From positions 620,001 to 684,000 of the forward strand of contig NZ_CP018139.1 of assembly GCF_001886615.1 (NCBI RefSeq): 64,000 nt of DNA, written 5' to 3'. The stretch comes from Halomonas aestuarii. Lineage in GTDB: Bacteria > Pseudomonadota > Gammaproteobacteria > Pseudomonadales > Halomonadaceae. The translations under genes were made by a program, and so were the position numbers. Position 1 is the first letter of the stretch, and each line of letters starts with the position of its first letter. Below are positions 10,172-19,665 of the stretch, in pieces. Below the pieces are notes generated by a model. The model ran no database searches, had not been told where the DNA came from, and was given only the letters and a program-made list of their open reading frames with translations.

Positions 10172-12259
10172 ATGCCGTATCGTTTCACGCTCCTGCTGCT
10201 GGCCTGCTGGAGCACCCTCTCCTGGGGGCAGACCAGCGAAGACCCCGACCGACAGGAGGACACTCGCGTCCCCTCGGCCAGCGAGGCCTTGCCCACCATC
10301 ACGGTGACCGCCCCGAGACTCGCCCGGGACCTCTACGACACCCCGGCGGCCGTCACGGCCCTGACCCGGGAGGATATCCAGCAGGGCCAGCAGGGCGTGC
10401 GTCTGGACGAGGCCCTGGTGACGGTACCCGGCGTCTTCCTCCAGAACCGGGACAACTTTGCCCAGGGCCAGCGCATCGCCATTCGGGGCTTCGGTGCCCG
10501 GGCCCCCTTCGGCATCCGCGGCATCCATGTGCGGGTCGACGGCTTCCCCTACACCCTCCCGGACGGCCAGGCCCAGGTCGATGCCGTGGACCTGGACAGC
10601 GCCGAGCGCATCGAGGTCATACGCGGCCCCTCCTCGGTGCTTTACGGCAATGCGGCGGGCGGCGTGGTGGATATCCAGACCGGCGACGGCAGTGAGCTGG
10701 TCCGTTCGCCCGTGGTGACCCTGCAGGGGGGCAGCCACGACTTCCGCAAGCTCGCCATTCGCAACGGCGGTGAATACGATCGGTGGATCCACAGCATCAG
10801 CGTGTCGGCACTGGACTTCGACGGCTATCGCGAGCAGAGCAAAGTGAAGAAGCGCCTGCTCAACGGCCGGCTGGGCTACCGGCTCGACGACGATCGCACC
10901 CTCTCCGCGCTGGTCAACGTGCTCGACAATCCGCGCGCCGAGGATCCCAGCGCCCTGACGGCCGAGGAGGTGGCCGAGGATCCCAGTCAGGCCCGCGATT
11001 TCGCCATCGACCTGGATTCTCGTCAGGAGGTCGAGCAGCAGCTGATCGGGCTGCACTACGAGGATCTCGCCATGGGGGAGGGGGAATTCAATGCCCGGGC
11101 CTTCGTCAGTCGACGCGACTTCCTGCAGCAGCTCCCCTTCCCCGGCAGCAGCCTGATCGACTACGAGCGCCACTACTACGGCGGGAGCCTGGACTACACC
11201 CTGCCGATGACGCTGGCGAATCGCCCGCTACGGACCGTGGTGGGGCTCGACGTGGCCCGACAGGAGGATGACCGCGGACGCCGCAGCGTCGATGGCACCG
11301 GCGAGGTCACGGGCGTCACCGCGAACGAACAGCAGAACGCCACGTCGGCAGGGGTCTTCCTGCAGAGCGAGCTGGGCCTGACCGAGCGCCTCGACCTGAG
11401 TGCCGGGGTCCGCCACGACAGCGTGCGCATGACCATCGACGACCGTCTGGTCGATGCCGACGACCCGGACCAGAGCGGCAGCCGCACCTTTCGCGAGTGG
11501 ACCGGGAGCCTCGGGATGAGCTACCGCTTTCATCCTGACCACCAGCTCTATGCCACCCTCGGCACCGCCTTCGAGACCCCGACCTTCACCGAGTTTGCCC
11601 CCTCGGACGGCAGCGGCGGCTTCAATCCCGACATCGAACCGCAGACCTCGCTGAATCGCGAGGTCGGTCTGCGTGGACGGCTGGGCAGCGGGCTGACCTA
11701 TGACCTGGCGGCCTTCTCGGTGCTCGTCGACGACGAGCTGATCCAGTTCCAGGCCTCGGATGGCCGCGACTACTACAGGAATGCCGGCAAGACCCGACGG
11801 GAGGGCATCGAGCTCGGCCTGGACTGGAACCTCAGCCTGGATTGGCGGCTGAGCAGTGCGCTGACGCTGGCCGACTACGAGTTCGAGCGATTCCGCGACG
11901 AGGATGGCAGCTACGACGGCAACGACCTCCCCGGGCTGCCCAGCCGACTGTGGATGAATCGCCTGACCTGGTACGGCAGCGGCGAGCGCTTCGCCACCCT
12001 GGAAGCCCAGTACAACGGCTCCTTCTATGCCGACAACGCCAACGAGGTGCAGATTCCCAGCCACTGGCTGTTCAACCTGCGCGCCGGCGACGCCTGGCGC
12101 CTGGGCGGCGGCAACACGAGGCTCGGGCTGAACGTCGGCGTCCGCAACCTGCTGGATGAGGACTACTACGAGAACGTGCGCATCAATGCCTTCGGGGGGC
12201 GCTACTACGAGCCGGCGCCGGGCACCACCTGGTTCGCGGGACTCGAGCTCGGCTTCTGA
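10172..12259 (+). CDS. TonB-dependent outer-membrane receptor
   Basis: 695-residue outer-membrane receptor that imports a ligand, usually an iron chelate, powered by TonB-ExbB-ExbD. The signal peptide is residues 1 to about 20 (LLLLACWSTLSWGQ). A TonB box-like ITVTAPR follows, then the plug domain (DTPAAVTALTREDI, QRIAIRGFGARAPFGIRG, ERIEVIRGPSSVLYGNAAGG) and a beta-barrel ending in aromatic Phe (FAGLELGF). The barrel contains the late NLLDEDYYENVR motif. The ATG at 10172 is chosen over one at 10139 because it begins the signal peptide directly. No ferric-uptake biosynthesis or periplasmic transport genes adjoin it, and I see no clear Fur box in the 100 bp upstream, so the ligand is unknown. 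Confidence 0.9.
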   Translation: MPYRFTLLLLACWSTLSWGQTSEDPDRQEDTRVPSASEALPTITVTAPRLARDLYDTPAAVTALTREDIQQGQQGVRLDEALVTVPGVFLQNRDNFAQGQRIAIRGFGARAPFGIRGIHVRVDGFPYTLPDGQAQVDAVDLDSAERIEVIRGPSSVLYGNAAGGVVDIQTGDGSELVRSPVVTLQGGSHDFRKLAIRNGGEYDRWIHSISVSALDFDGYREQSKVKKRLLNGRLGYRLDDDRTLSALVNVLDNPRAEDPSALTAEEVAEDPSQARDFAIDLDSRQEVEQQLIGLHYEDLAMGEGEFNARAFVSRRDFLQQLPFPGSSLIDYERHYYGGSLDYTLPMTLANRPLRTVVGLDVARQEDDRGRRSVDGTGEVTGVTANEQQNATSAGVFLQSELGLTERLDLSAGVRHDSVRMTIDDRLVDADDPDQSGSRTFREWTGSLGMSYRFHPDHQLYATLGTAFETPTFTEFAPSDGSGGFNPDIEPQTSLNREVGLRGRLGSGLTYDLAAFSVLVDDELIQFQASDGRDYYRNAGKTRREGIELGLDWNLSLDWRLSSALTLADYEFERFRDEDGSYDGNDLPGLPSRLWMNRLTWYGSGERFATLEAQYNGSFYADNANEVQIPSHWLFNLRAGDAWRLGGGNTRLGLNVGVRNLLDEDYYENVRINAFGGRYYEPAPGTTWFAGLELGF

Positions 12260-12282
12260 ACCACTGTCGATGCCGGAAACGA

Positions 12283-12310
12283 CAGCGGGCAGCCCGAGGG
12301 CTGCCCGCTG
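12283..12310. terminator. bidirectional terminator between the TonB receptor gene and trpC
   Basis: A perfect 13-bp inverted repeat (12283-12295 with 12298-12310) with a 2-nt centre lies between convergent genes. The plus side is followed by TGGTTCTCGTT and the minus side by TCGTTTCC, so it probably serves both. Confidence 0.7.
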
Positions 12311-12331
12311 TGGTTCTCGTTCGAGGGCGGA

Positions 12332-13138
12332 TCAGAAGAAGAGCCGCCTGAGCGCCTCACCGGGCTCGGCCTCGCGCATGAAGGCCTCGCCCACCAGGAA
12401 GGCGTTGACGTCGTGCTCACGCATGCGCAGCACGTCGTCCCGACTGTGGATGCCGGACTCGGTGACCACCGTGACCCCCGCGGGAATGCGCGGCAGCAGT
12501 TCCAGGGTCGTCTCGAGCCGGGTCTCGAAGGTGTGCAGGTCGCGATTGTTGATGCCCACCAGGGCGAGGTCGAGCCTGAGCGCCCGCTCGAGCTCATGGG
12601 CGTCATGGACCTCCACCAGCACGTCCATGCCGAGCTCGACGGCCTGGCGGTGCAGGTCCGCCATCCGGGCGTCATCCAGGGCGGCGACGATCAGCAGGAT
12701 GCAGTCCGCCCCGATGGCGCGGGCCTCGCTCACCTGATAGCCATGGGTGATGAAGTCCTTGCGGATCACCGGCAGGCCACAGGCCTCTCGCGCCTCGATC
12801 AGGTAATCCTCGTGCCCCTGGAAGAAGTCGACGTCGGTGAGCACCGAGAGACAGGCGGCGCCGCCCTCGGCATAGCTGGCGGCGATCTCGCCTGGCCGGA
12901 AGTCCTCGCGCATCACGCCCTTGGAGGGCGAGGCCTTCTTGATCTCGGCGATCACCCCCGGGTCGCCGGCCTGGATGCAGCGGTCGAGGGCGGCGACGAA
13001 GCCCCGCGGCGCGTCCTGCTCGGCGGCCAGGCGCAGCAGCGACTGCTCGGAGACGGCGCGCGAGCGCTCGGCCACCTCCTCCTCCTTGCGGGCCAGGATG
13101 CGCTCGAGGATGGTGGGCAGGGCGGGAGCATCGGTCAT
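12332..13138 (-). CDS. trpC: indole-3-glycerol phosphate synthase
   Basis: Catalyses the fourth committed step of tryptophan synthesis, closing the indole ring from CdRP. Monofunctional TIM-barrel enzyme of 268 residues, not fused to TrpF. Motifs are [17 protein letters not shown] at the N-terminus, [13 protein letters not shown] (catalytic Lys), [37 protein letters not shown] and VVTESGI. I prefer the ATG at 13138, which puts the TILERIL motif eight residues in as in relatives. A GTG at 13150 overlaps the trpD stop as GTGA and would add four residues; neither choice has a strong ribosome-binding site, so coupling to trpD is likely. Last gene of the trpE-G-D-C cluster. Confidence 0.95.
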   Translation of the reverse strand: MTDAPALPTILERILARKEEEVAERSRAVSEQSLLRLAAEQDAPRGFVAALDRCIQAGDPGVIAEIKKASPSKGVMREDFRPGEIAASYAEGGAACLSVLTDVDFFQGHEDYLIEAREACGLPVIRKDFITHGYQVSEARAIGADCILLIVAALDDARMADLHRQAVELGMDVLVEVHDAHELERALRLDLALVGINNRDLHTFETRLETTLELLPRIPAGVTVVTESGIHSRDDVLRMREHDVNAFLVGEAFMREAEPGEALRRLFF

Positions 13139-13146
13139 GTCGGGTC

Positions 13147-14169
13147 TCACTGGGTGAACACGCGGGTGAAGTTGGCCAGCTCGCGGAGCTTCTCCAGCGG
13201 CAGCTTCGAGGCCTGGGCATCCTGGGCCATGGCGACCCCCTCCTCGAGGGTATCGGCCACGCCGGCGGCATAGAGCGCCGCACCGGCATTGAGCGCGACG
13301 ATGTCGGCCGCGGGCCCCTCGCCCACCAGCGCCTGCTCGACCAGCCGCAGGCTGTCCTCGGCGGTCTTGACGCGCAGCGGGTCCAGCGACTGGCGCGGGA
13401 TGCCGAACTGCTCGGGGGTGATGGTGTACTCGCGGACCTCGCCGTCCTTGAGCTCGGCGACCAGCGTCGGCTGGGCCAGAGAGATCTCGTCCAGGCCGTC
13501 CTCGGCATGGACCACCAGCACGTGGTCGCTGCCCAGGCGCCGGAGCACGTCGGCCATCAGCGGGACCAGCTCGGGGGCATAGACCCCCAGCACCTGGTTG
13601 GGCGCCCCGGCGGGATTGGTCAGCGGCCCCAGGATGTTGAACAGGGTGCGGACCCCCATCTCGCGACGCGGCGCCACGGCATAGCGCATCGCGGGATGGT
13701 GGTTGGGCGCGAACATGAAGCCCACGCCCACCTGCTCGATGCAGCGGCCGACCTGCTCGGCGTCGAGGTCCAGGTGGATGCCCGCCACGGCGAACAGGTC
13801 GGCGCTGCCGGAGGAGGAGGAGACGCCCCGGTTGCCGTGCTTGGCGACATGGGCGCCCCCGGCGGCCACCACGAAGCTCGCCGCCGTGGAGACATTGAAG
13901 AGGTTTGCGCCGTCACCGCCGGTGCCGACGATGTCGACCACGTTCTCGGCCTGGAGGTGCACGGGCGTCATCAGCTCGCGCATCACCTGGGCCGCGGCGC
14001 TGATCTCCTCGGCGGTTTCGCCCTTCATCGCCATGCCCATCAGGAAGGCGGCGATCTGCGGCTCGCTGGCCTCGCCGGTCATGATCTGGCGCATCACCGC
14101 GTGGGTCTCGTCGAAGCTCAGGTTCTCGCGGCGCATCACCGCACCGATGGCCTCTCGCATCTGCATCAT
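13147..14169 (-). CDS. trpD: anthranilate phosphoribosyltransferase
   Basis: Transfers phosphoribosyl from PRPP to anthranilate. 340 residues, monofunctional. Visible motifs are the glycine-rich PRPP loop [18 protein letters not shown], the [17 protein letters not shown] anthranilate-binding segment, and [37 protein letters not shown]. The start ATG at 14169 is preceded by CGAGGAGA 5 bp away; an upstream GTG at 14190 lacks such a site and would overlap trpG. It lies 13 bp after trpG and 8 bp before trpC, clearly in one transcription unit. Confidence 0.96.
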   Translation of the reverse strand: MMQMREAIGAVMRRENLSFDETHAVMRQIMTGEASEPQIAAFLMGMAMKGETAEEISAAAQVMRELMTPVHLQAENVVDIVGTGGDGANLFNVSTAASFVVAAGGAHVAKHGNRGVSSSSGSADLFAVAGIHLDLDAEQVGRCIEQVGVGFMFAPNHHPAMRYAVAPRREMGVRTLFNILGPLTNPAGAPNQVLGVYAPELVPLMADVLRRLGSDHVLVVHAEDGLDEISLAQPTLVAELKDGEVREYTITPEQFGIPRQSLDPLRVKTAEDSLRLVEQALVGEGPAADIVALNAGAALYAAGVADTLEEGVAMAQDAQASKLPLEKLRELANFTRVFTQ

Positions 14170-14182
14170 GGTTCTCCTCGAA

Positions 14183-14791
14183 TCAGGCACGGCCCAGCGG
14201 CGCTGAAGGACGACGCTCTAGAAAGTTGGCCAGGAGCTCATGGCCCTGGCGGGTGAGGATCGACTCGGGGTGGAACTGCACGCCCTCCACATCCAGTTCG
14301 CGATGGCGCAGCCCCATGATCAGCCCGGGGGTGACGTCGTCATCGTCGCACCAGGCGGTGACCTCCAGGCAGTCGGGCAGGCCCTCCCGCGCCACCACCA
14401 GCGAATGATAGCGCGTCACCTCCAGCGGGTCCTCCAGGCCCTCGAACACGCCCTGCCCCAGGTGGCGGATCCGCGAGGTCTTGCCGTGCATCACCTGGGG
14501 GGCGCGGACGACGCGCCCGCCGTAGACCTGGCCGATGGCCTGGTGGCCCAGGCAGATGCCGAGCACCGGGATGCGACCGGCGAAGCGGCGGATGGCGGCC
14601 ATGGAGATGCCGGCCTCGTCGGGGGTGCAGGGCCCCGGGGAGATCACCAGGTGGCTCGGCGCGAGCGCCTCGATCTCGTCCAGGGTGATGGCGTCGTTGC
14701 GGTGGGTCTCCACCTCGGCGCCCAGTTCCCCGAGGTACTGGACCACGTTGAAGGTGAAGCTGTCGTAGTTGTCGATCATCAGCACGGACAT
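14183..14791 (-). CDS. trpG: anthranilate synthase glutamine amidotransferase component
   Basis: Class I glutamine amidotransferase that supplies ammonia to TrpE. 202 residues with [21 protein letters not shown] at the N-terminus, oxyanion segment [13 protein letters not shown], the nucleophile [10 protein letters not shown] (Cys near residue 80) and the C-terminal His/Glu in VQFHPESI. PabA of p-aminobenzoate synthase is close in sequence and some bacteria use one subunit for both enzymes. Placement between trpE and trpD supports TrpG. A GGAGAG site precedes the ATG. Confidence 0.95.
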   Translation of the reverse strand: MSVLMIDNYDSFTFNVVQYLGELGAEVETHRNDAITLDEIEALAPSHLVISPGPCTPDEAGISMAAIRRFAGRIPVLGICLGHQAIGQVYGGRVVRAPQVMHGKTSRIRHLGQGVFEGLEDPLEVTRYHSLVVAREGLPDCLEVTAWCDDDDVTPGLIMGLRHRELDVEGVQFHPESILTRQGHELLANFLERRPSAPLGRA

Positions 14792-14843
14792 GGCGGGCTC
14801 TCCGGCACTCGCCCGGCCGAAGCCGGACGACAGGAATCAGGGG

Positions 14844-16343
14844 TCACTCGAGGTTGTCCAGGCCGCGCTCGGCCATGGCCACGGCACGGAACAGGGCACG
14901 GCCCTTGTTGAGGGTCTCCTGCCACTCCATCTCCGGCACCGAGTCGGCGACGACGCCGGCGCCGGCCTGGACGTGCAGCTGGCCGTCCTTGATGACCGCG
15001 GTGCGGATGGCGATGGCGGTGTCCATGTTGCCGTGCCAGGAGAGGTAGCCCACGGCACCGGAATAGATGCCGCGCTTGACCGGCTCCAGCTCGTCGATGA
15101 TCTCCATGGCACGGATCTTGGGGGCCCCGGAGAGCGTGCCGGCCGGGAAGGTGGCGCGCAGCACGTCCATGGCGGAGAGGCCCGGCTTCAGGCGGCCGGT
15201 GACGTTGGAGACGATGTGCATCACATGGGAGTAGTGCTCCACCGCCATCTGGTCGGTCACCTTGACCGACCCGATCTCGCTGATGCGTCCCACGTCGTTG
15301 CGCCCCAGGTCGATCAGCATCAGGTGCTCGGCGACCTCCTTGGGATCATTCAGCAGATCGGCCTCCAGCTCGCGATCCTCCGCCTCGGTCTTGCCGCGGA
15401 CTCGGGTCCCGGCGATGGGCCGCACCGTGACCTCGCCATCCTCCAGGCGGGTGAGGATCTCCGGCGAGGAGCCGGCGACCTGGTGATCGCCCAGGTTCAG
15501 GTAGAACATGTAGGGCGAGGGATTGAGGCTGCGCAGGGCGCGATAGAGGTCCAGCGGGGCGGCCCGGTAGGGGATCGACATGCGCTGGGAGGGCACGCAC
15601 TGCATGACGTCGCCGGCCAGCACATACTCCTTGATCTTCTCCACCGCCGCCTTGAAGCCCTCCTCGGTGAAGCCCGAGGTGAAGTCCCCCTCCTGCACCG
15701 CCTCGCGTCCCGTGCCCGGACTGATCGTATTGAGGGTGGCGCTGCGCAGGCGCACCTCGAGGCGCTCCAGCCGATCCACGGCGCGTTCGTAGGCCGCCTC
15801 CTCGGCCGGGTCGGCATGGGTCCAGAGGGCCAGCCGGCCGGAGAGGTTGTCGAACACCACCAGGTCGTTGCAGACCATCAGCAGAATGTCCGGCACGCCG
15901 ATCGGGTCGGGCTTGGCATCGACATGGGCGCCGCGCAGGCGGGGCTCGATGTAGCGGATGGTCTCGTAGCCGAAGTAGCCCACCAGGCCGCCGTCGAAGC
16001 GGGGCTGGTCGTCGAGGCGCGGGACCCGGAAGCGGGCCTGGAAGCGCTCTATCCACTCGAGGGGATCCTCCACCTCCACGGCCCCCTCCTGCTCGCCGTC
16101 GACGATGTGGCTGACCGTGAAGCCGCGCACCTCGATGCGCTCCTGACACGGCAGGCCGATGATCGAGTAGCGCCCCCACTTCTCGCCGCCCTGCACGGAC
16201 TCAAGCAGGAAGGTCCAGGGTTCATCGGCAAGCTTGAGGTAGGTGGAGAGCGGGGTATCGAGGTCGGCCAGCACCTCGCGGGTGACCGGAATGCGGTTAT
16301 AGCCGGCGTCGGCCAGCTCGTGGAAGCGGTCGGGAGTCATCAT
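14844..16343 (-). CDS. trpE: anthranilate synthase component I
   Basis: Chorismate-utilising subunit converting chorismate to anthranilate with ammonia from TrpG. 499 residues. The N-terminal region has the tryptophan feedback-binding [19 protein letters not shown] segment. The C-terminal chorismate-binding domain shows [49 protein letters not shown] and [28 protein letters not shown] lies 8-9 bp before ATG 16343, with another ATG immediately in frame at 16340. It heads trpE-trpG-trpD-trpC (52 bp to trpG). A leader ORF with Trp codons and a hairpin sits upstream, so attenuation is likely. Confidence 0.96.
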   Translation of the reverse strand: MMTPDRFHELADAGYNRIPVTREVLADLDTPLSTYLKLADEPWTFLLESVQGGEKWGRYSIIGLPCQERIEVRGFTVSHIVDGEQEGAVEVEDPLEWIERFQARFRVPRLDDQPRFDGGLVGYFGYETIRYIEPRLRGAHVDAKPDPIGVPDILLMVCNDLVVFDNLSGRLALWTHADPAEEAAYERAVDRLERLEVRLRSATLNTISPGTGREAVQEGDFTSGFTEEGFKAAVEKIKEYVLAGDVMQCVPSQRMSIPYRAAPLDLYRALRSLNPSPYMFYLNLGDHQVAGSSPEILTRLEDGEVTVRPIAGTRVRGKTEAEDRELEADLLNDPKEVAEHLMLIDLGRNDVGRISEIGSVKVTDQMAVEHYSHVMHIVSNVTGRLKPGLSAMDVLRATFPAGTLSGAPKIRAMEIIDELEPVKRGIYSGAVGYLSWHGNMDTAIAIRTAVIKDGQLHVQAGAGVVADSVPEMEWQETLNKGRALFRAVAMAERGLDNLE

Positions 16344-16380
16344 GCCCGGGTCCTCGCGGCGGAGAGAAAGACACTGGTGG

Positions 16381-16407
16381 AACGAGAGACGCCCCGGGGG
16401 GGCGTCC
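16381..16407 (-). terminator. candidate trp attenuator hairpin
   Basis: On the minus strand an 8-bp stem GACGCCCC/GGGGCGTC (16406-16399 with 16395-16388, 3-nt loop) is followed by TCTCGTT. It lies 14 nt after the stop codon of an ORF ending Trp-Arg-Trp and 37 nt before trpE. The T-tract is modest. Confidence 0.5.
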
Positions 16408-16420
16408 GGTCAGGCGAGCG

Positions 16421-16513
16421 TCACCATCGCCAGGCGCCGGTCATGCCAGGGCGTGGGAGGGATCTTGCCGTGTCGCGGCGGGAAAAGGCATCCAGCGTCA
16501 TGCGGGTGTCCAT
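16421..16513 (-). CDS. trpL: candidate trp operon leader peptide
   Basis: A 30-codon ORF upstream of trpE ends Met-Thr-Gly-Ala-Trp-Arg-Trp-stop, so two TGG codons sit at its very end just before an intrinsic-terminator-like hairpin. This is the classical layout of ribosome-mediated attenuation. In-frame starts are ATG 16513, 16501 (26 codons) and 16444 (7 codons). None has a good Shine-Dalgarno, so the true start is uncertain. A convincing antiterminator fold was not resolved by eye, although a 5-bp stem GGCGA/TCGCC (16431-16427 with 16417-16413) brackets the second TGG. Confidence 0.5.
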   Translation of the reverse strand: MDTRMTLDAFSRRDTARSLPRPGMTGAWRW

Positions 16514-16565
16514 CGGAGGAGATCGCGAGATCCGTTATAACAAAAAACTATTGATATTGCGCTTC

Positions 16566-16571
16566 ATTATA
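16566..16571 (-). promoter_or_regulatory. candidate -10 box of the trp promoter
   Basis: A perfect TATAAT on the minus strand lies about 53 bp before the candidate leader ORF, inside an AT-rich island of a few dozen bp that stands out from the GC-rich surroundings. No good -35 is visible at 16-18 bp. Confidence 0.45.
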
Positions 16572-16588
16572 GCGCAGACAAAATCACC

Positions 16589-17254
16589 CTAAACGAGTTC
16601 CGCCAGCGATTCAACCGTGCCATCCGGGTGGCTCAGGGTCACCGGCACGCCGTGGTTGTAGCCGTAGGGCACCGCCAGGGTCCGGAAGCCCGCGGCGCGC
16701 CCGGCCTCGATGTCGTGGCGGGAATCGCCGACCATCAGGCAGGCCGAGGGCGGGATATCGCACTGGGCCGCCACGTGCAGCAGCGGGGCCGGATCGGGCT
16801 TCTTGCTCGCCAGACTGTCGCCCCCCAGGCAGAGCGCGAAGCGCCCATGTAGGCCGAAGGCCTCGAGGATGGGCGCGATGAAGGCACTCGGCTTGTTGGT
16901 AACAAGGGCCAGGTTGACGCCGCGCGCCTGCAGTCCTTCCAGGGCCTCGCGCACGCCGGGGTAGAGCCGGGTGCGGGCGCTGGGCGCGCGCCCGTAGTGC
17001 GCGAGGAAGCCCTGATGGGCACGGGCCAGCAGCGCCTCGTCGGGCTCCCGGTCCTGGGCGCTCTCCAGGGCGCGCGCCATCAGCCGTAGCGAACCGTTGC
17101 CCACCCAGTCGCGCACCCGTGGCTCGCCACGGGGCGCCAGGCCGAGGTCCGCCAGGGCGGCGTCCACCGCCGCGGCCAGGTCCGGCACGGAGTCGACCAG
17201 GGTGCCGTCGAGGTCGAAGGCGACCAGCCGGATATCGTTCAGGATGGGGTGCAT
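16589..17254 (-). CDS. gph: phosphoglycolate phosphatase (HAD superfamily)
   Basis: HAD hydrolase dephosphorylating 2-phosphoglycolate formed during repair of oxidised DNA ends. 221 residues from ATG 17254, which has GAGAGG upstream; an in-frame ATG at 17287 would add 11 unusual residues. HAD motif I is VAFDLDGTLVDS, motif II is in LALVTNKPS, and motifs III/IV are in KKPDPAPLLH and MVGDSRHDIEAGRAAG. Its position next to trpE is conserved in gammaproteobacteria, where rpe-gph-trpE are commonly linked; here rpe is separated by three genes. Other HAD phosphatases are possible but context supports Gph. Confidence 0.88.
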   Translation of the reverse strand: MHPILNDIRLVAFDLDGTLVDSVPDLAAAVDAALADLGLAPRGEPRVRDWVGNGSLRLMARALESAQDREPDEALLARAHQGFLAHYGRAPSARTRLYPGVREALEGLQARGVNLALVTNKPSAFIAPILEAFGLHGRFALCLGGDSLASKKPDPAPLLHVAAQCDIPPSACLMVGDSRHDIEAGRAAGFRTLAVPYGYNHGVPVTLSHPDGTVESLAELV

Positions 17255-17360
17255 GACGCCTCTCGTCGGGAACAGTCGGCTCGCCATTATGCCGCAGAGA
17301 AGGTGGGCATGACATCAGCAGGGGCCTATGCTGGAGTCCCTGACAGACTGGAGCCATTCC

Positions 17361-18659
17361 ATGAGTGTGCCAAGAATCGTTGTGATCGGTGGTGGTGCCG
17401 GCGGCCTAGAGTTGGTCACTCGGCTTGGCCACAAGCTGGGGAGGCGGGGGCGCGCCGAGGTCGTGCTGGTCGACCGTAATGCCACGCACATCTGGAAGCC
17501 CCTGCTGCACGAGGTTGCCACCGGGGCGCTGGATTCGGGGCTGGACGAGATCTCCTACCAGGGCCACTCCAGTCTCCACGGCTACACGTTCCAGCGCGGC
17601 ACCCTGAGCGGCATCGACCGTGAGGCCCGCACCCTGACTCTGGCCCCGGTGCTCGATGACGCAGGCAGCGAAGTACTGCCCTCCCGCGAGCTGGCTTACG
17701 ATCAGCTGGTGCTGGCGCTGGGCAGCGTCAGCAATGACTTCGACACGCCCGGTGTCGGCGAGCATTGCCACTTCCTCGACAGCCCCCAGCAGGCCGAGGC
17801 CTTTCGCCAGGACATGCTCAACACCTTCCTGCGCCACAACGCCTCGCGTGTGGACCCGCCGGCGCGCATGACGGTGGGGATCATCGGCGCCGGCGCCACG
17901 GGCGTGGAGCTGGCGGCGGAGCTCCATGAGGCCTCGCGGATGCTGCACAGCTACGGGGTCACGTCATCCGACGCCGACCACCTCGATGTGCACCTGATCG
18001 AGGCCGCCCCCCGGATCCTGCCGGCCCTGCCCGAGCGCATCAGCCAGGCGGTGCGGGGTGAGCTGGAGCGCCTGGGGGTGAGGATCCATGCCGAGACCCG
18101 CGTGACACGGGTCGATGCCTCGGCGATCCATACCGCCGACGGCGCACGCATCGATATCGATCTCGGCGTCTGGGCGGCGGGCATCAAGGCCCCGGCCCTG
18201 CTCTCGGAGCTGGGACTGCCCACGGAGCGCAATCACCGCCTCAAGGTCCATGAGACCCTGCAGAGCACGGAGGACCCACAGGTGTTCGCCATGGGCGACT
18301 GCGCCAGCTGCCCGCAGAAGGACGGCAGCACGGTGCCCCCGCGCGCCCAGGCCGCCCATCAGCAGGTCGCGACCCTCTACCGCAACCTGCTCGCCCAGCA
18401 CGCCGGCAAGCCCCTCAAGCCCTTCACCTACCGGGACCGCGGCTCGCTGATCTCGCTGGCGCACTTCGATGCCATCGGCAGCCTGATGCGCGGCGCCTCG
18501 GCGCGCAGCCTGTTCATCGAGGGGCACCTGGCGAGGTTCTTCTACGCCTCGCTCTATCGCATGCACCAGCGCGCCATCCACGGCACCCTCAAGACCGGCC
18601 TGATGGTCGTGGTGGATGGGCTCAATCGCTTCCTCAAGCCGCGCCTGAAGCTGCACTGA
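17361..18659 (+). CDS. ndh: type II NADH dehydrogenase
   Basis: Membrane-associated, non-proton-pumping flavoenzyme passing electrons from NADH to quinone. 432 residues. The first Rossmann motif is RIVVIGGGAGGLELV (about residues 5-19), the second is VGIIGAGATGVELAAEL, and the FAD-contact segment is FAMGDCASCP. The quinone-proximal ARAQAAHQQ and a C-terminal amphipathic or hydrophobic region (about residues 395-432, with RFFYASLYRMHQRA) agree with Ndh-2. The ATG at 17361 follows GGAG by about 7 bp; an ATG at 17328 would add 11 residues before the Rossmann fold. It ends at a 14-bp-stem hairpin shared with mscS. Confidence 0.94.
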   Translation: MSVPRIVVIGGGAGGLELVTRLGHKLGRRGRAEVVLVDRNATHIWKPLLHEVATGALDSGLDEISYQGHSSLHGYTFQRGTLSGIDREARTLTLAPVLDDAGSEVLPSRELAYDQLVLALGSVSNDFDTPGVGEHCHFLDSPQQAEAFRQDMLNTFLRHNASRVDPPARMTVGIIGAGATGVELAAELHEASRMLHSYGVTSSDADHLDVHLIEAAPRILPALPERISQAVRGELERLGVRIHAETRVTRVDASAIHTADGARIDIDLGVWAAGIKAPALLSELGLPTERNHRLKVHETLQSTEDPQVFAMGDCASCPQKDGSTVPPRAQAAHQQVATLYRNLLAQHAGKPLKPFTYRDRGSLISLAHFDAIGSLMRGASARSLFIEGHLARFFYASLYRMHQRAIHGTLKTGLMVVVDGLNRFLKPRLKLH

Positions 18660-18670
18660 CGCCGACACAA

Positions 18671-18709
18671 CGACGAGGGCCGCCGGGTCTCCCCTGGCGG
18701 CCCTCGTCG
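18671..18709. terminator. hairpin between convergent ndh and mscS
   Basis: A perfect 14-bp inverted repeat (18671-18684 with 18696-18709) with an 11-nt loop lies between the two stop codons. T-rich sequence (TTGTGTC) follows on the minus side only, so it is better for mscS. Confidence 0.6.
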
Positions 18710-18729
18710 GGACACAAGACGACCGATGC

Positions 18730-19590
18730 TCAGCGCCTGCCGAGGTCGCTCGCCGCGTCGCCGTGGTGATGGACATGCACGTCGCGCTGGGGGAAGGGAA
18801 TGCTGATGCCCTCGCGGTCGAAGCGCCGCTTGATCTCCTCCGTCATCCCCCAGTGGACGTCCCAGTAGTCGCCGGCCCTGACCCAGGGCCGCACGATCCA
18901 GGTGACGCTGGACTCCCCCATCGCGCTCATGCGGATGTTGGGGGCCGGCTCGTCGAGGACCCGGGGATCGTCGGCGACCACGCCCTCGAGCACGCGGCGC
19001 ACGCGGTCGATGTCGGCGTCGTAGCCGACCCCCACCGCCAGGTCGACCCGGCGGGTGTCGTGGGCCGAGACGTTGGTGATGGCGCCGCTCATCATCTGGC
19101 CGTTGGGCACGATGATCTTGCGGTTGTCGCCGGTCTTGAGCTCGGTGGTGAAGATCTGCACGTCCACGATCACGCCGGCCACGCCCCCGGCCTCGACGTA
19201 GTCGCCGATCTTGTAGGGACGGAAGATGATCACCATGACCCCGGCGGCGAAGTTGGCCAGCGACCCCTGGAGCGCGAGGCCCACGGCCAGGCCGGCGGCA
19301 CCGATCACGGCGATCAGCGAGGCGGTCTGGATGCCGACCCGGCTGATGGCCGCCAGCACCACGAAGATCAGCAGCAGCGTATAGACGATGTTGCCCAGGA
19401 ACTTGACCAGCAGCGGCTCGACCTTGGCCCGCTGCATGCCCCTGATCATCAGCCGATGCAGCCCCTTGGCGACCCAGCGGCCGATCACGAAGATGGCGGC
19501 CGCCGCCACCAGGTTGATGGCGAAGGCCAGGCCGGTGGTCTGGAGGTGAGCGATCAGGCCGCCCGGATCGATACCGTTGATGCCGTCCAT
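18730..19590 (-). CDS. mscS: small-conductance mechanosensitive channel
   Basis: Releases solutes on hypo-osmotic shock, an expected need for a halophile. From ATG 19590 (GAGGAG 7 bp upstream) the protein is 286 residues, the same length as E. coli MscS. Three transmembrane helices precede the cytosolic cage. TM3 holds the pore-lining Gly/Ala pattern LIAVIGAAGLAVGLALQGSLANFAAGVMVI. The beta domain has FRPYKIGDYVEAGGVAGVIVDVQIFTT and VPNGQMMSGAITNVS. The C-terminus is His/Asp-rich (VHVHHHGDAASD). It converges with ndh. Confidence 0.94.
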   Translation of the reverse strand: MDGINGIDPGGLIAHLQTTGLAFAINLVAAAAIFVIGRWVAKGLHRLMIRGMQRAKVEPLLVKFLGNIVYTLLLIFVVLAAISRVGIQTASLIAVIGAAGLAVGLALQGSLANFAAGVMVIIFRPYKIGDYVEAGGVAGVIVDVQIFTTELKTGDNRKIIVPNGQMMSGAITNVSAHDTRRVDLAVGVGYDADIDRVRRVLEGVVADDPRVLDEPAPNIRMSAMGESSVTWIVRPWVRAGDYWDVHWGMTEEIKRRFDREGISIPFPQRDVHVHHHGDAASDLGRR

Positions 19591-19665
19591 GGACGTCTCC
19601 TCGTTCCTTGAAAGCGTGTCGTGCAAGGCCGCGGGGGCGGTGCCGGCGGCCCGCCCTTTATGGCC

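Noticed and set aside
16531..16569. Small ORF beginning at the TATAAT box (about ten codons) as the trp leader peptide
   Set aside because: It starts within the proposed -10 and contains no Trp codon.
14769..16592. Plus-strand frame of about 600 codons across trpE
   Set aside because: Shadow of trpE on the other strand, with low-complexity His/Gln/Gly/Ala composition and no recognisable domain.
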